The notes under the pieces were generated by a model. The model saw nothing but the letters and a program-made list of their open reading frames with translations. It searched no databases and was not told the origin of the DNA. 35,762 nucleotides of DNA from Methanobacteriota archaeon (GTDB lineage: Archaea > Thermoplasmatota > Thermoplasmata > RBG-16-68-12): NCBI GenBank assembly GCA_005878985.1, contig VBMA01000089.1, forward strand, positions 1 to 35,762, given 5' to 3'. This document shows positions 1 through 9,944 of the stretch, piece by piece (position 1 is the first letter of the stretch; the number at the start of each line of letters is the position of its first letter). A program made the position numbers and the translations under genes.

Positions 1-67
1 ACGTCTGCGCCTTGAACGGCTTCTGGGCCATGGGACTCTCCACGAAATCGAGGGGCCACACGTATAA

Positions 68-787
68 GTGAGTTCTGGTTTACCTGTCAACCGGTCCCCG
101 ATGAAGCGGCTCGAGCTCACCGTGCCCACGTCCCTCCTCGACGACCTCGAGATTCTGAGCGACCGCTTCTTCCGACACAACCGGTCCGTCCAAGTCCTAC
201 AGTCGTTTTCCGTGCGCCCGCAGACGAACGCCCTGATCGTCCGGGTGCATCGGAAGGGCCCATTCAAAGACGAGGCGACGGTTCGGCGGGAGGCCCGCGC
301 GATCGCGCGTCGGTACCGGGTTGCCCGCTTCGAACTCCTTTCCACGGACCGGACGCACGGAGAATACGTCGCGTGGATCGAATGGCACCTGCCCGAACGA
401 CTTCGGGGCCTCCTCGGCGAGGAGTGGTCCGGAGCGGTGCCGCTCGAGGTCGCCGCGGTCGGTCCCGGCGAGGCTCGGGTGGTCCTCCTGGCCTCGGAGA
501 AGGTCCTCCCGGCCCTGAGCCGGTTCCTCGATGACGTGGAGGCCCCTTATCGGGTCCGCGCGATGAAGAGCGCGTCCTTGGAGGCCTGGCAACCACTCGC
601 GTCGCTGACCCAACGCCAGCGAGATCTCCTCGAGCTCGCGTACCATCTCGGCTATTACGCGAGCCCGGCGAAGGCAAGCCTGCGACAGATCGCCGGCCTG
701 GTCGGGATCACGCGCGCCGCGGTCTCGAAGCACCTCCGAGCCGCGGAGCGGAAAATCTTTGCCGCCGCGTTGGGCGCGAACCGCTGA
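68..787 (+). CDS. HTH-10 (bacterio-opsin-activator-type HTH) transcriptional regulator; alternative ATG start at 101
   Basis: ORF with C-terminal LTQRQRDLLELAYHLGYYASPAKASLRQIAGLVGITRAAVSKHLRAAERKI, typical of the archaeal HTH_10 family. Confidence 0.85.
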   Translation: MSSGLPVNRSPMKRLELTVPTSLLDDLEILSDRFFRHNRSVQVLQSFSVRPQTNALIVRVHRKGPFKDEATVRREARAIARRYRVARFELLSTDRTHGEYVAWIEWHLPERLRGLLGEEWSGAVPLEVAAVGPGEARVVLLASEKVLPALSRFLDDVEAPYRVRAMKSASLEAWQPLASLTQRQRDLLELAYHLGYYASPAKASLRQIAGLVGITRAAVSKHLRAAERKIFAAALGANR

Positions 788-924
788 CGCTGGTCGCGGA
801 GCCGAGATCCTCCAGTTCGAGATCGTTTCGTTCTTTCTCGCGGGGTTAGGGCGTTCCGTCTGTCCTGAGTATCAAGTTCGAGAAGGAATCGTTCAACGAA
901 ATGTTCCATCTTCCATATTCTTAA

Positions 925-3615
925 GTGGACTGCGCCCAATCCCTTCGCGTGGCCAGGGGGTACCGGCGCAAGCGCTTTTACTCTACGGCCAACCGAATCT
1001 TAGCCCATCTGTCGGCGACGGCATCTCACGAGCCTCCGACCCTCAGCGGTCTCACCCAGGAGGGAATCGCCGCCGCGACGCATTCCGGGCGCACGACGGC
1101 GACGAAGTGGCTCGCGCGCATGGAAACGTCCGGGCTCGTCGTCGGGGAACGGGCGCATGTCCCGGGCCATCGGGTGCGAAAGACAGTCTACCGGCTGTCG
1201 CACGAAGGATGGATCCAGGCCATGAAGCTTCGCGGACGCCTCCACTCGGACATCGTGGAGGTCCTGGCACCCGGCCTCGATCCCACACCGATGCGGGTCG
1301 CCGAGATCCCGGAGATCTTCCCGGCGTACGTCAACATGACCGCTGCCGTCTCTCTCGTGCGACGCGGCCGGCTCGACTTCACGCGGCTCCACGGCATCGG
1401 TTCCGGAGCCGTCGCGCCGCTGCTGTGGGGCGATACGCTGCGGAGGCTCGGCCGCATGTTCGGCCGCACGGAGGAATTCATGGAGCTCGACGCGTGGTCC
1501 GCCTCGCCGTCGTCCCTCCTGATCGTCACCGGCATCGCGGGGATCGGGAAGAGCACGCTCGTCGCGAGCTGGCTCGTCCGGCAACGTCCGCGGCCCTACA
1601 TCTACTGGTTCGAGGTCAACGAGAGCACGACCCGGGCGATCCTGCTCGAGGATCTCGCGGCCTTCCTCACCCGTCTCGGACGTCGGGGCCTCAAGAATCT
1701 CCTCGGGGAGCATCGGGCGGCGGACCCACAGGTCGTCACCCGCGTCCTGTCCCACGATCTTCGGGAGGTCCCGATCCTCGTGGTCCTCGACAACTACCAT
1801 CGCGCGTCTCCCGACCTCGTTCGATTCGTCACGGGGCCGCTCCTTGGGCTCGTGCACGAGGCTTCGACGAAGCTCCTCCTCATCTCTCGTACGCGACCCG
1901 CCACGCTGATGCGGCGCAAGGTCGCGAAAGACGCGCGGGCCGAGGTCCTCCAGGTCCACGGCCTCGACCTCGAGGCGTCGCTCTCCCTCCTCCGCGCGAA
2001 GGGTTTCGCGGGCGACGACGTCGCGCTCCAGCGAGCCGCGAGTTCGGCGCGAGGCCATCCGATCCTCCTGTCGTTCGCGGCGCAGACCGGCTCGAGCGTG
2101 AGCGGGAAGATGACCCGCTATCTGGAACGCGAGATCTGGCGCACCCTGTCGAAGGACGAGCGGACGATCCTCGAGGCATCCTCCCTGTTCCGCGGTCTCA
2201 TCCCGGCCGATTCGCTCCATTGCTTCTCCGACGAATGGCAGGCCGCGATCCACGGGCTCCAGGCGAAGAATCTGCTCGCCCCGACGATCTCCGGCGGCGT
2301 CGTCGTGCACGACACGATCCGCGAATACATCCGGGAGCGTCTGCCGCAGGCGCGGCGACGGTCGTTCCACTCCCTCGCGGCGGTGTACTTCATGGACGGC
2401 TCCGAGATGCGGGACCGCCTCGAAGGGATGTACCATCTGATCGAAGCCGGCGACATGAAGGCGTTCGGCGGGTACCTGGCCGACGCAAGCGCAGCGCTCT
2501 TGGACTCCGTGCCGGCATCGGAGCTCCTGACCGTGCTGCGCAAGATCGACCGCACGAGCCTCGACCCGCTCTCCGCGTGCATCCTCCCGGAACTCATGGG
2601 CGACACACTGCGGGCGCTGGGAGATCTCCAGCCCGCCATCCTGGAATACCGCCACGCGGTCCAGCAGTCCGAGGCGAATCGTCGGTCCGACCGGGCCCCG
2701 CGGCTCCTCCGCAAGATCGCGTCCATCGAGCGCTGTCGGAAGGAGAACGCGAAGGCACTCGGCCATCTCGTCGAGGCGCAGGCTCGCCTGGAGTCGCACC
2801 CGGACCCGGCGGAGCGCGGCGAAGTCCTTCGGGAGCTCGCCCTCCTGGAGGGCGCTCAGGGTACCCTCGGCGAGGCGGTCGTCCACATGAATCAGGCGGT
2901 CGACCTCGCGACGGAAGTCTCCGAGCCCGGGGCGCTCGCCCGGAGTCTGACCGCGCTCGGAAGCATCGAGAGCATCCGGGGGAACTTCGAACGGGGCTTG
3001 GACGTCAAGCTTGAGGCGCTTCGGATCGCCGAGCGGGGCGGCAACCTCACGGAAATCGCGCGGGCGTGCATCTCCGTCGGCGTGTCCCTCCACGAACTCC
3101 GTCGGTACGAGGAGAGCCTCAAGTATTACGATCGGGCGCTCCAGATCAGCCGGCTCGTCGGGAACATCCGCCTCCAGGGCTACGCGCTCATGGATCGGGC
3201 GGCCGCGATGATGGACATCGGACAGTTCGAGGCGGCCGGTCCGGTGATCGAGGAAGCCAAGCGGCTCGTCTCCGTCCTCGAGGAAAAGGACTCTCTTTTT
3301 GTGATCGACATCTCGGACGGGCAACGAGAGATGGGACTGGGCCGATGGACCCGCGCGACCCGTTTATGGGATCGCGGCCTCCGCGGGCTGAAGGACCTGG
3401 GCGGCATCTCCGACTATGCCCGCGCGCTCACATACGTCGGCCGGTTCTATCTCGAGAAAGGGGAAACGGAGCCCGGATTGCGGTTTCTCGAAGAAGCGCG
3501 GGGAATCGCCAAGACGGTTGGCCTTGAATCCTTGCTCTCCGAGATCCAAGCGTTGGAGACGCGGCGCGGGGCCAAAGATCTCAATCCGCCTCCGGCGCGG
3601 CTGACAGACGGTTAG
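925..3615 (+). CDS. Winged-helix / STAND-type P-loop ATPase / TPR regulatory protein
   Basis: N-terminal wHTH-like region (GIAAATHSGRTTATKWLARMETSGLV), Walker A GIAGIGKST, Walker B ILVVLDNYH, C-terminal helical TPR-like repeats. Confidence 0.8.
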   Translation: MDCAQSLRVARGYRRKRFYSTANRILAHLSATASHEPPTLSGLTQEGIAAATHSGRTTATKWLARMETSGLVVGERAHVPGHRVRKTVYRLSHEGWIQAMKLRGRLHSDIVEVLAPGLDPTPMRVAEIPEIFPAYVNMTAAVSLVRRGRLDFTRLHGIGSGAVAPLLWGDTLRRLGRMFGRTEEFMELDAWSASPSSLLIVTGIAGIGKSTLVASWLVRQRPRPYIYWFEVNESTTRAILLEDLAAFLTRLGRRGLKNLLGEHRAADPQVVTRVLSHDLREVPILVVLDNYHRASPDLVRFVTGPLLGLVHEASTKLLLISRTRPATLMRRKVAKDARAEVLQVHGLDLEASLSLLRAKGFAGDDVALQRAASSARGHPILLSFAAQTGSSVSGKMTRYLEREIWRTLSKDERTILEASSLFRGLIPADSLHCFSDEWQAAIHGLQAKNLLAPTISGGVVVHDTIREYIRERLPQARRRSFHSLAAVYFMDGSEMRDRLEGMYHLIEAGDMKAFGGYLADASAALLDSVPASELLTVLRKIDRTSLDPLSACILPELMGDTLRALGDLQPAILEYRHAVQQSEANRRSDRAPRLLRKIASIERCRKENAKALGHLVEAQARLESHPDPAERGEVLRELALLEGAQGTLGEAVVHMNQAVDLATEVSEPGALARSLTALGSIESIRGNFERGLDVKLEALRIAERGGNLTEIARACISVGVSLHELRRYEESLKYYDRALQISRLVGNIRLQGYALMDRAAAMMDIGQFEAAGPVIEEAKRLVSVLEEKDSLFVIDISDGQREMGLGRWTRATRLWDRGLRGLKDLGGISDYARALTYVGRFYLEKGETEPGLRFLEEARGIAKTVGLESLLSEIQALETRRGAKDLNPPPARLTDG

Positions 3616-3764
3616 CTCGGATCCTTGGGCGGCCCGTCCATTCGTTCACCTCTGGGCGGGCCAGCGGTCGGCTATCAGATTAAGAATGACGGGACTTGTT
3701 CCGTTTTGGCCTCGGCCGAGGTCACCTCCCGTCGGAATTAAGGTCGCCCCTGCGATGCGCGGAC

Positions 3765-4820
3765 ATGGTCGCTTTTCCCGATCCGCGGCGCCGCCACCCG
3801 TTCCACATGCACGACATGATCCTCGGCCAGCCGGCGTTCGTCGCGGAGGCATTGCGGCGGACCGCCGCGGCCGATGTGAGTTCCTTCCTCGGGACGCCTC
3901 GCCGTCTCGTCCTCACGGGGTGCGGCACGTCGTTCCATGCCGCGATTTACGCGGCGCGGGTGTTCCAAGAAGTCCTGCCGTTCGTTCCGGTGCTCGCGAT
4001 CCACGCGTACGACCTCGCCTACGGCTCATCCGTTCCCGCAAACGCAACCGTGCTCGGTGTGAGTCATAGCGGCTCGACGCCGTCGACGAACCGGGCCCTT
4101 CGCCGCGTCCGCGCCCGGGGTTGTCGCACGATCGCGATGTGCGGACTCCCGGATTCCCCGATGGAACGGGTGGCCGACCAGACGCTGGTCATCGGCTCGA
4201 CCCACGACCGTTCGTGGGCCAACACGATGAGCTACACGACGCAGCTCACGGCATTCGCCGGAGTTGCATCGCGACTGAAATCACACGTCGCACCTTCGAT
4301 TGAATCGTCGCTTCGAGGAATCCCGCGGTCCCTCGAGAAAACGTTGGCTTCCGAATCGCAGGTCCGACGACTCGCGACCCGGATTGCGCGTGTTGAGCGT
4401 GTTACATTCCTCGGCAGCGATCTCGACGAGATCACGGCGTTCGAGGCCGCCCTCAAGATCCGCGAGACGTGCAGTCTGCCGGCGAGCGGCTATCACATCG
4501 AGCAGTTCCTCCACGGCCCGTATCTCTCGATCGATGATCGGGAATCCATCGTCGTGTTGCGTTCTCGAGACGACGGGCCGCGCAGTCTTGCGATCGTCCG
4601 TGCCTTGAAGGCTTCGGGGGCGCCCGTCGCGACGATCGGCGAATCCCCGCGCGCTCAGATTCGGCTGCCTGTGACGGCTCGCATCCTCCGGCCGATCCTC
4701 TCGATCGTGCCGATGCAGTTCCTTGCGTACTATGCGGCCCTCGCCCGTCGGGCGAACCCGGACATCATGCGGACGGATATTCCCCGACTTCGTGCGGGGG
4801 TGGAGGCGCTCTTTCACTGA
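3765..4820 (+). CDS. SIS-domain protein (GlmS isomerase-domain-like sugar isomerase)
   Basis: MHDMILGQPAFVAEAL..LTGCGTSFHAAIYAARVF..GVSHSGSTPSTNRAL; two SIS repeats; ATG at 3765 preferred over the track start at 3696. Confidence 0.8.
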   Translation: MVAFPDPRRRHPFHMHDMILGQPAFVAEALRRTAAADVSSFLGTPRRLVLTGCGTSFHAAIYAARVFQEVLPFVPVLAIHAYDLAYGSSVPANATVLGVSHSGSTPSTNRALRRVRARGCRTIAMCGLPDSPMERVADQTLVIGSTHDRSWANTMSYTTQLTAFAGVASRLKSHVAPSIESSLRGIPRSLEKTLASESQVRRLATRIARVERVTFLGSDLDEITAFEAALKIRETCSLPASGYHIEQFLHGPYLSIDDRESIVVLRSRDDGPRSLAIVRALKASGAPVATIGESPRAQIRLPVTARILRPILSIVPMQFLAYYAALARRANPDIMRTDIPRLRAGVEALFH

Positions 4821-5226
4821 CACCGACGTCGGGCGGGACGCCGACGACCGTCTTCGCCTCCGTCCCGTTTCGCAACAGCAACTGGAGATGCATCTTCCCG
4901 TTGCCGTACATGATCTGGAAGCGGTCCACCTCCGACTTGTACAGACGCGCGGGCCTCCGGCGGCCCTCCGTGACGAATCCGGCCTCGGAAATCAGGGCCA
5001 AGGAGACGAGACGCCGGATCCGGCGGTAGCAGGCGGCGATCGGCACGCGGTAGCGGGTCGCGATCTCCTGCGCCGTGAGGCTCTCTTGGTGCAGCGCGAT
5101 GAGGATCCGGAGCGCGTGGTCGTCGAGGAGCGACTGCCCGTCCGAGTCGTACAACAAGAGGTCTTCGGCTAGGAGTGGCGGCCGGGGGGCGGGAGAACCT
5201 CCGTTGGGCGGTCCCATCGATGCCAC
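4765..5226 (-). CDS. Winged-helix transcriptional regulator
   Basis: DHALRILIALHQESLTAQEIATRYRVPIAACYRRIRRLVSLALI; wHTH pattern; converges on and overlaps the SIS gene by 56 bp. Confidence 0.7.
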   Translation of the reverse strand: MASMGPPNGGSPAPRPPLLAEDLLLYDSDGQSLLDDHALRILIALHQESLTAQEIATRYRVPIAACYRRIRRLVSLALISEAGFVTEGRRRPARLYKSEVDRFQIMYGNGKMHLQLLLRNGTEAKTVVGVPPDVGVSERAPPPPHEVGEYPSA

Positions 5227-5313
5227 GCGGCCGATTCGCGCTCTCCTCTCTAAAAGCCCTAGCCTCCCGTTATCACGGTTGAGCGAGAGGCAGGCACGAG
5301 CCTCCGAGATGCG

Positions 5314-5742
5314 TCAGCCTTCGATGGACTTCTTGAGATTCGTTGCGAACTCTTCCGTCTGAGCTTTCAGCCGGGTCCTCATGAAATTGTCCATGATTCG
5401 CGCGAGCGGCCCCTTCGCTTGGACGGCCATCGTGTAGGTGATCTTCGTGGATTTCCCGTCGGGGGTCAGATCGATGGTCCCCGTGATGTCCATGTTCTCG
5501 GCCTGACCGCGGAACTTCCCATGTTTCAGCGGGACCTGCTCGAGCGTTTCCGTGAGGACCTCGATATCTTGGGACAGGGGGCCGATCTTCACCTTCAGAT
5601 TCCAACGCGCGCGCGTTTCGTCCAGGATCTCGACGGATTGCACGCCCGGGACGCAGCCGCCGATCTTTCGCATGTCGCTGACGAACGCCCAGACTCGATC
5701 GACGGGCGCTCGGACCTCGAATGTTGCGGTGCCTTCGGGCAT
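5314..5742 (-). CDS. SRPBCC / CoxG-family protein
   Basis: MPEGTATFEVRAPVDRVWAFVSDMRKIGGCVPGVQSVEI..; typical CoxG/SRPBCC N-terminus; ATG at 5742. Confidence 0.8.
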   Translation of the reverse strand: MPEGTATFEVRAPVDRVWAFVSDMRKIGGCVPGVQSVEILDETRARWNLKVKIGPLSQDIEVLTETLEQVPLKHGKFRGQAENMDITGTIDLTPDGKSTKITYTMAVQAKGPLARIMDNFMRTRLKAQTEEFATNLKKSIEG

Positions 5743-5914
5743 ACCGCGTCGGCAATGCACGGGTCGTAAAGAACTTTGCAGCGCGGCCTACGCGCGAACG
5801 GATCTTGCGGGTGTGGACGACGGGCATCGCACCGGATCCGAAATCCAATCAATAAGAGAAAGGGCCGAGGTCCTCCCCATTTTGCCTCGGCGGGTGGGGT
5901 TCGCGAGGTTGGAC

Positions 5915-6103
5915 TCAGCCCTTGCGGAGAAACGGAAGGCCCGTGCGCTTGTTGACGCCGACCTTTCGGTTCTTCGGCATTTCGTCCATCGGTTTGCCGC
6001 TCTTCGGTTTCCGCTTGCTGAAGAAGTAGATCGTTACTTTCGGTCCCTTCTTCAGTTTCACGTCTCGCGAGTACAGCGTCCATCCCTGGTACGTGTACGG
6101 CAT
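5915..6103 (-). CDS. Small conserved basic protein, 62 aa
   Basis: MPYTYQGWTLYSRDVKLKKGPKVTIYFFSKRKPKSGKPMDEMPKNRKVGVNKRTGLPFLRKG; TATA-like element upstream on the minus strand. Confidence 0.75.
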   Translation of the reverse strand: MPYTYQGWTLYSRDVKLKKGPKVTIYFFSKRKPKSGKPMDEMPKNRKVGVNKRTGLPFLRKG

Positions 6104-6127
6104 GTTTGACCTCGTGCCTCCATGCAG

Positions 6128-6142
6128 CTAGGGTATAAAAAA
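6128..6142 (-). promoter_or_regulatory. Archaeal TATA box for the 62-aa gene
   Basis: gggtataaaaaagcg (TTTTTTATA on the minus strand), about 30 nt upstream of the ATG at 6103. Confidence 0.5.
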
Positions 6143-6346
6143 GCGTTTCCCTCCGGAGAATTGTCAGACACGGCGACGACCATAGCTATTCTATGGCCGT
6201 AACATAGCGCATCCTGGGCCCATGGAGGCAACGCGGCCCGAAAGCGGTACGATGTCTCCGACGGGCGGGACGGCCGCGAAAAGAGGTCCGGAGCGTTCAC
6301 GATAATCACGTGCGAGAACAGGTCCGAAAGACCTTTCACATCCCCC

Positions 6347-6514
6347 ATGAACGGCGATGCGGTCTTCATGAAAGCGAAGCTCCACACCCTCGAGTGCGAC
6401 GAGGAAGATCTCATCGAGCTGCCGGACACCTGGATCCCCGTGCGCCTGGAGCACAACAGCTACGCCACCCCGAGCCGCAAGGCGTACACTTTGTACTACC
6501 TCGTGCGGGCATGA
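6347..6514 (+). CDS. Small hypothetical protein, 55 aa (absent from the ORF track)
   Basis: ATG at 6347 to TGA at 6512-6514: MNGDAVFMKAKLHTLECDEEDLIELPDTWIPVRLEHNSYATPSRKAYTLYYLVRA. Confidence 0.45.
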   Translation: MNGDAVFMKAKLHTLECDEEDLIELPDTWIPVRLEHNSYATPSRKAYTLYYLVRA

Positions 6515-6556
6515 TGTGCCGCGCGAGTTGAATAGGGCCACCGCGTTTCCGCTCGC

Positions 6557-7966
6557 GTGAGTGGAACACTCTCGGAGCTCGCGCGGCATCTCGACCCGGG
6601 CCAGATCGCGACGGGTTCGGCCATCCCACCCCGCTACCGGCTCGATGCATTCCGCGCCCACCGCGGGTCCACGCTCCCCGAAGCCGGGGTGAATCCGGCC
6701 GCCGTCGTCTGGCCTGGCAGCACGGAGGACGTCTCCTCGGTCGTCCGCTTCGCCGCGGACGCAGGCCTGTCGATTGTCCCGTGGGGCGGCGGGACGGGAC
6801 TCATGGGTGGCGCACGGCCTTCGACCGACTCGATTGTCCTCGACATGCGGCGGATGCGCCGGGTTCGCTCGATCGACCGGGCCTCGAACCGCGCGACTGC
6901 GGAGGCCGGCATCGTGCTGGAAGCGCTGGATCGCCGCCTCCGAACGAGAGGGCTGACCCTCGGTCACGATCCGTGGTCCCGGCCGCGCGCGACCCTGGGC
7001 GGAGCGATCGGGACGAACGGGATCGGATATGGCGGATACCTCCGCGGCACGATGGGCGACCAGGTGCTCGGCCTCGAGGCGGTCCTCGCGGACGGGAGCA
7101 TCGTCCGAACGCGTCCCGCGGTGCGGTCGACGACGGGCCTGGACCTCAAGCGCCTGTTCATCGGAACCGAAGGGACGCTCGGCGTCGTGACGGCGGCAAC
7201 CGTGCGCGCGTTCCCGGTCCCGGAGCGCGAGGAGATTCACGCATTCTCGATTCGTGATTTTCCGAAAGGCCTCGCCTGCCTCGCCCGAGTATATGACGAC
7301 GGGCTCGCGCCCTTCGTGATGGATTTCGAGGAGACGTTCCCATCATCGTCGATCCCTTGGCGATCCGACGACGGGCCGCCGGTCCTGTACCTTGGGTTCG
7401 CCGGATCCCGTGAGCTGGTTGCCGCCTCGTGGCGAGTGGCGGCTCGGCGTCTGCGCGCCGCGGCCGCGCGGCGCCTCGCAGACCGAGAAGCGCGGGCGTA
7501 CTGGAGGACTCGACATGACATCATCTACGTTCACGACGAGGTGGCTCCGGGGGTGACGCGCGCAGACCAGTTCCTGAAGGACGTCATCTTCGACTATGTC
7601 CACACTGCGTTGCCGCGGTCGAAGATCCTGGCCTTCCGTCGGTCCAGTCTCGCGATCCTCCAACGTCACCGCGTCCAGCCGATTGGCTTCGGCGTGTGGA
7701 CGCAGCCAGAACTTGTCTCCCTCGAAATGGTGCGGTCGGTGGGTCCGGACCGCGCGGCCGCGCGCAGGGCGGTCGCAGCTGCCGTCGATGAGGTCATCCG
7801 CCGCGCGATGTCGCTCGGCGGCTCGATGGAATACGTGCACGGCGTCGGCGTGAAGCTCGCGTACCTCCTGGGCGATGAGCTCGGGGCGGGCCTCGCGGTC
7901 GCACGCCGCGTGAAAGCCGCCCTCGATCCCGCGAACACGCTCAACCCGGGGAAAGCGGGATTCTGA
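6557..7966 (+). CDS. FAD-binding oxidase (GlcD / D-lactate dehydrogenase / alkyl-DHAP-synthase-like)
   Basis: VVWPGSTEDVSSVVRFAADAGLSIVPWGGGTGLMGG..NGIGYGGYLRGTMGDQVLGLEAVLADGSIVRT..LDPANTLNPGK. Confidence 0.9.
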   Translation: MSGTLSELARHLDPGQIATGSAIPPRYRLDAFRAHRGSTLPEAGVNPAAVVWPGSTEDVSSVVRFAADAGLSIVPWGGGTGLMGGARPSTDSIVLDMRRMRRVRSIDRASNRATAEAGIVLEALDRRLRTRGLTLGHDPWSRPRATLGGAIGTNGIGYGGYLRGTMGDQVLGLEAVLADGSIVRTRPAVRSTTGLDLKRLFIGTEGTLGVVTAATVRAFPVPEREEIHAFSIRDFPKGLACLARVYDDGLAPFVMDFEETFPSSSIPWRSDDGPPVLYLGFAGSRELVAASWRVAARRLRAAAARRLADREARAYWRTRHDIIYVHDEVAPGVTRADQFLKDVIFDYVHTALPRSKILAFRRSSLAILQRHRVQPIGFGVWTQPELVSLEMVRSVGPDRAAARRAVAAAVDEVIRRAMSLGGSMEYVHGVGVKLAYLLGDELGAGLAVARRVKAALDPANTLNPGKAGF

Positions 7967-8037
7967 GCGTCGAGTCGGCGGGCACTCCTCCGGGGGTGGT
8001 CTATCTTGCGAAAGCTATATGAGTGGCGCATTCAGCG

Positions 8038-8052
8038 TAATATATATAAATC
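8038..8052 (+). promoter_or_regulatory. TATA-box promoter upstream of the membrane protein gene
   Basis: aatatatataaatc, about 35-45 nt upstream of the ATG at 8087. Confidence 0.5.
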
Positions 8053-8086
8053 AGAACATAACTGCTCCTGCCAAGGTAGGGATTGG

Positions 8087-8434
8087 ATGCGTGAACCACC
8101 GCCCCCGATGATGAGTGCGCCAATGATGATGGATCGAAAGAGAATGCTGGTGATTGGTTCGATCGTCTTCGGACTGTTTCTCCTTTTCTTGGGAGCCGCG
8201 ATCGTCGACTCCAGTCATCTCACGGCGGACCTAAACACGCCCGCTGGGGCCGATCGGGCCAACGTCTGGGGGCCCGTGGTCGCCCATGCGGGTATCTTCT
8301 TCTTCGTCGTTGGCCTCGTCGGTGCGGCCATTCTCCTCGAAGACTTGGACATCTTCGTGCGCCTCTTCTTGCTGATCGTCGCGTTCGTCGCCCTCTTGCT
8401 GGTCCTTGCGAACTCCCCCACGATCTTCGGGTGA
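8087..8434 (+). CDS. Small integral membrane protein (3 predicted TM segments)
   Basis: Hydrophobic stretches MLVIGSIVFGLFLLFLGAAIV, AGIFFFVVGLVGAAILL, VRLFLLIVAFVALLLVLA; ATG at 8087. Confidence 0.7.
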   Translation: MREPPPPMMSAPMMMDRKRMLVIGSIVFGLFLLFLGAAIVDSSHLTADLNTPAGADRANVWGPVVAHAGIFFFVVGLVGAAILLEDLDIFVRLFLLIVAFVALLLVLANSPTIFG

Positions 8435-8443
8435 GGTGGCACG

Positions 8444-8755
8444 ATGGCGGGAATGGGCGATAGACTCTGGGACATCGGCCGGTCGCCGGCCCAGCACATG
8501 ACCGTCTTGGTCTTCGGCCTCCTCGCGCTCCTGACGGGGATCGTCGCGACATCGATCCTCGCCGTCGCGGGGGGCGGCGGAGGGGCCACGTCGATCATCA
8601 TGGCGGCGCTGATCCTTCGAGGGGTCGGCGGCTTCTTCGTGACGCTGGCCCTCTTCCTCGGGGCCTACGCTGCCTCGGGCGACTCTTGGACGACGACCGT
8701 GTGGCGAGTCGCGCAACTCCTGGCGGCCGTCCTGGTCCTGATCTTCGTGTTCTGA
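8444..8755 (+). CDS. Small integral membrane protein
   Basis: Starts 10 nt after the preceding stop; TM segments VFGLLALLTGIVATSILAV, GGFFVTLALFLGAYA, LLAAVLVLIFVF. Confidence 0.7.
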   Translation: MAGMGDRLWDIGRSPAQHMTVLVFGLLALLTGIVATSILAVAGGGGGATSIIMAALILRGVGGFFVTLALFLGAYAASGDSWTTTVWRVAQLLAAVLVLIFVF

Positions 8756-8839
8756 GTCGGGCCGAACCGTGGGGCGGCGCAGACCGCGCTGCCTCCACCT
8801 TTCCTCTTTCGCGGTTTCTTCCGAGGACTCGTCGAGAGA

Positions 8840-9943
8840 CTATCGTGCTTCTCCGGCGCTCACGGAGAGAATCGGCGGAAGGAAGTCGCTGATCATCTTC
8901 CACGACTCACCTTCGTCGCGGCTGGCAAAGAGCTGCCCCGTGTTGGTCCCGACGTAGACTCCGAGGGGGTCCGCGGCGTCAACAGCCATCCCCTCGCGCA
9001 GCACGCCCAGGTAGGCGCGGGGGCCGGGCAGTCCTTTCGTGTGACTACGCCACGCCTTGCCGCTGCTCGTCGTCTTCCACACGGCCATCTGGCCCTTCGG
9101 GAACACGCGGTTCTCGGCGCCGATCAACGGGGTGACGAACGCGGTGTGTTTCTGCTCCGGATGCGCGGCGATCGGGAATCCGAACTCGGACGGCAGGCCT
9201 TTCGTGACTTCCGTCCACGCGCCTCCGTCCGGTCCGCGGTGGTAGGTCCCACAGTGGTTCTGCTGGAAGATCGCCCCGTCTCCCGAGGCGTCCCAGGCCA
9301 GCTTGTGCACGCACTGGCCCCACTCCGGATATTGGTTCGGCATGAATCCGGCCCGCACGCCGCGGTTTTCCGTGGTCCAGCTTCGTCCGCCGTCCCGCGT
9401 CTCGAACGCGCCGACCGCGCTGATTCCGATCATGAGGTGCCGCGGATTCTTTGGATCGACGAGCACGGAGTGGAGGCACAGACCACCGTTGCCGGGTTGC
9501 CAGTCTTTCCGCGTCGGATGGTAGTTCAGCGACTCGACGTCGTGCCACGTGTCGCCGCGGTCGTCGCTGCGGAACAACGCCGCGGGCTCGACCCCGGCGT
9601 AGATTGTTTCGGGGGCGTCCGACGGTCCCGGCTCGATGTGCCAGACTCGCGACACGCTGAGATCGGAACCTTCCTTGAACTTCGGCGCGGTCTTCGTGGC
9701 TTTCGGCGCCTCGCCCGCGCGACCGCGGTAGACGGCGGGGCCCCACGGCTCGCTGCCCATCGGTGCGGCGGCGTAGACGGTTCGTCCATCCCGCGGATCG
9801 AGCGTCATATGATACACCGCGCCGCCCGCATTGAACGGTCCCTCGACAGACCATTTCCTCCGGTCCAGAGAATGGAAAAGGAATCCGCCTTTCTTCGTCC
9901 CGACCGCGACGACCACACTGCCCTTCTTGATCGAACGAGCCAT
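8840..9943 (-). CDS. BNR/sialidase-like beta-propeller protein
   Basis: Repeated GDTWH, GRSWT, GKAWR, GESWK Asp-box-like motifs; ATG at 9943 directly after the MoaD-like stop. Confidence 0.85.
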   Translation of the reverse strand: MARSIKKGSVVVAVGTKKGGFLFHSLDRRKWSVEGPFNAGGAVYHMTLDPRDGRTVYAAAPMGSEPWGPAVYRGRAGEAPKATKTAPKFKEGSDLSVSRVWHIEPGPSDAPETIYAGVEPAALFRSDDRGDTWHDVESLNYHPTRKDWQPGNGGLCLHSVLVDPKNPRHLMIGISAVGAFETRDGGRSWTTENRGVRAGFMPNQYPEWGQCVHKLAWDASGDGAIFQQNHCGTYHRGPDGGAWTEVTKGLPSEFGFPIAAHPEQKHTAFVTPLIGAENRVFPKGQMAVWKTTSSGKAWRSHTKGLPGPRAYLGVLREGMAVDAADPLGVYVGTNTGQLFASRDEGESWKMISDFLPPILSVSAGEAR

Positions 9944-9944
9944 G

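Noticed and set aside
1000-3324. 774-aa minus-strand ORF (and 759-3014 plus)
   Set aside because: Antisense or out-of-frame to the well-supported STAND ATPase; composition is the low-complexity R/G/P/D/E-rich type seen in shadow frames of high-GC genes.
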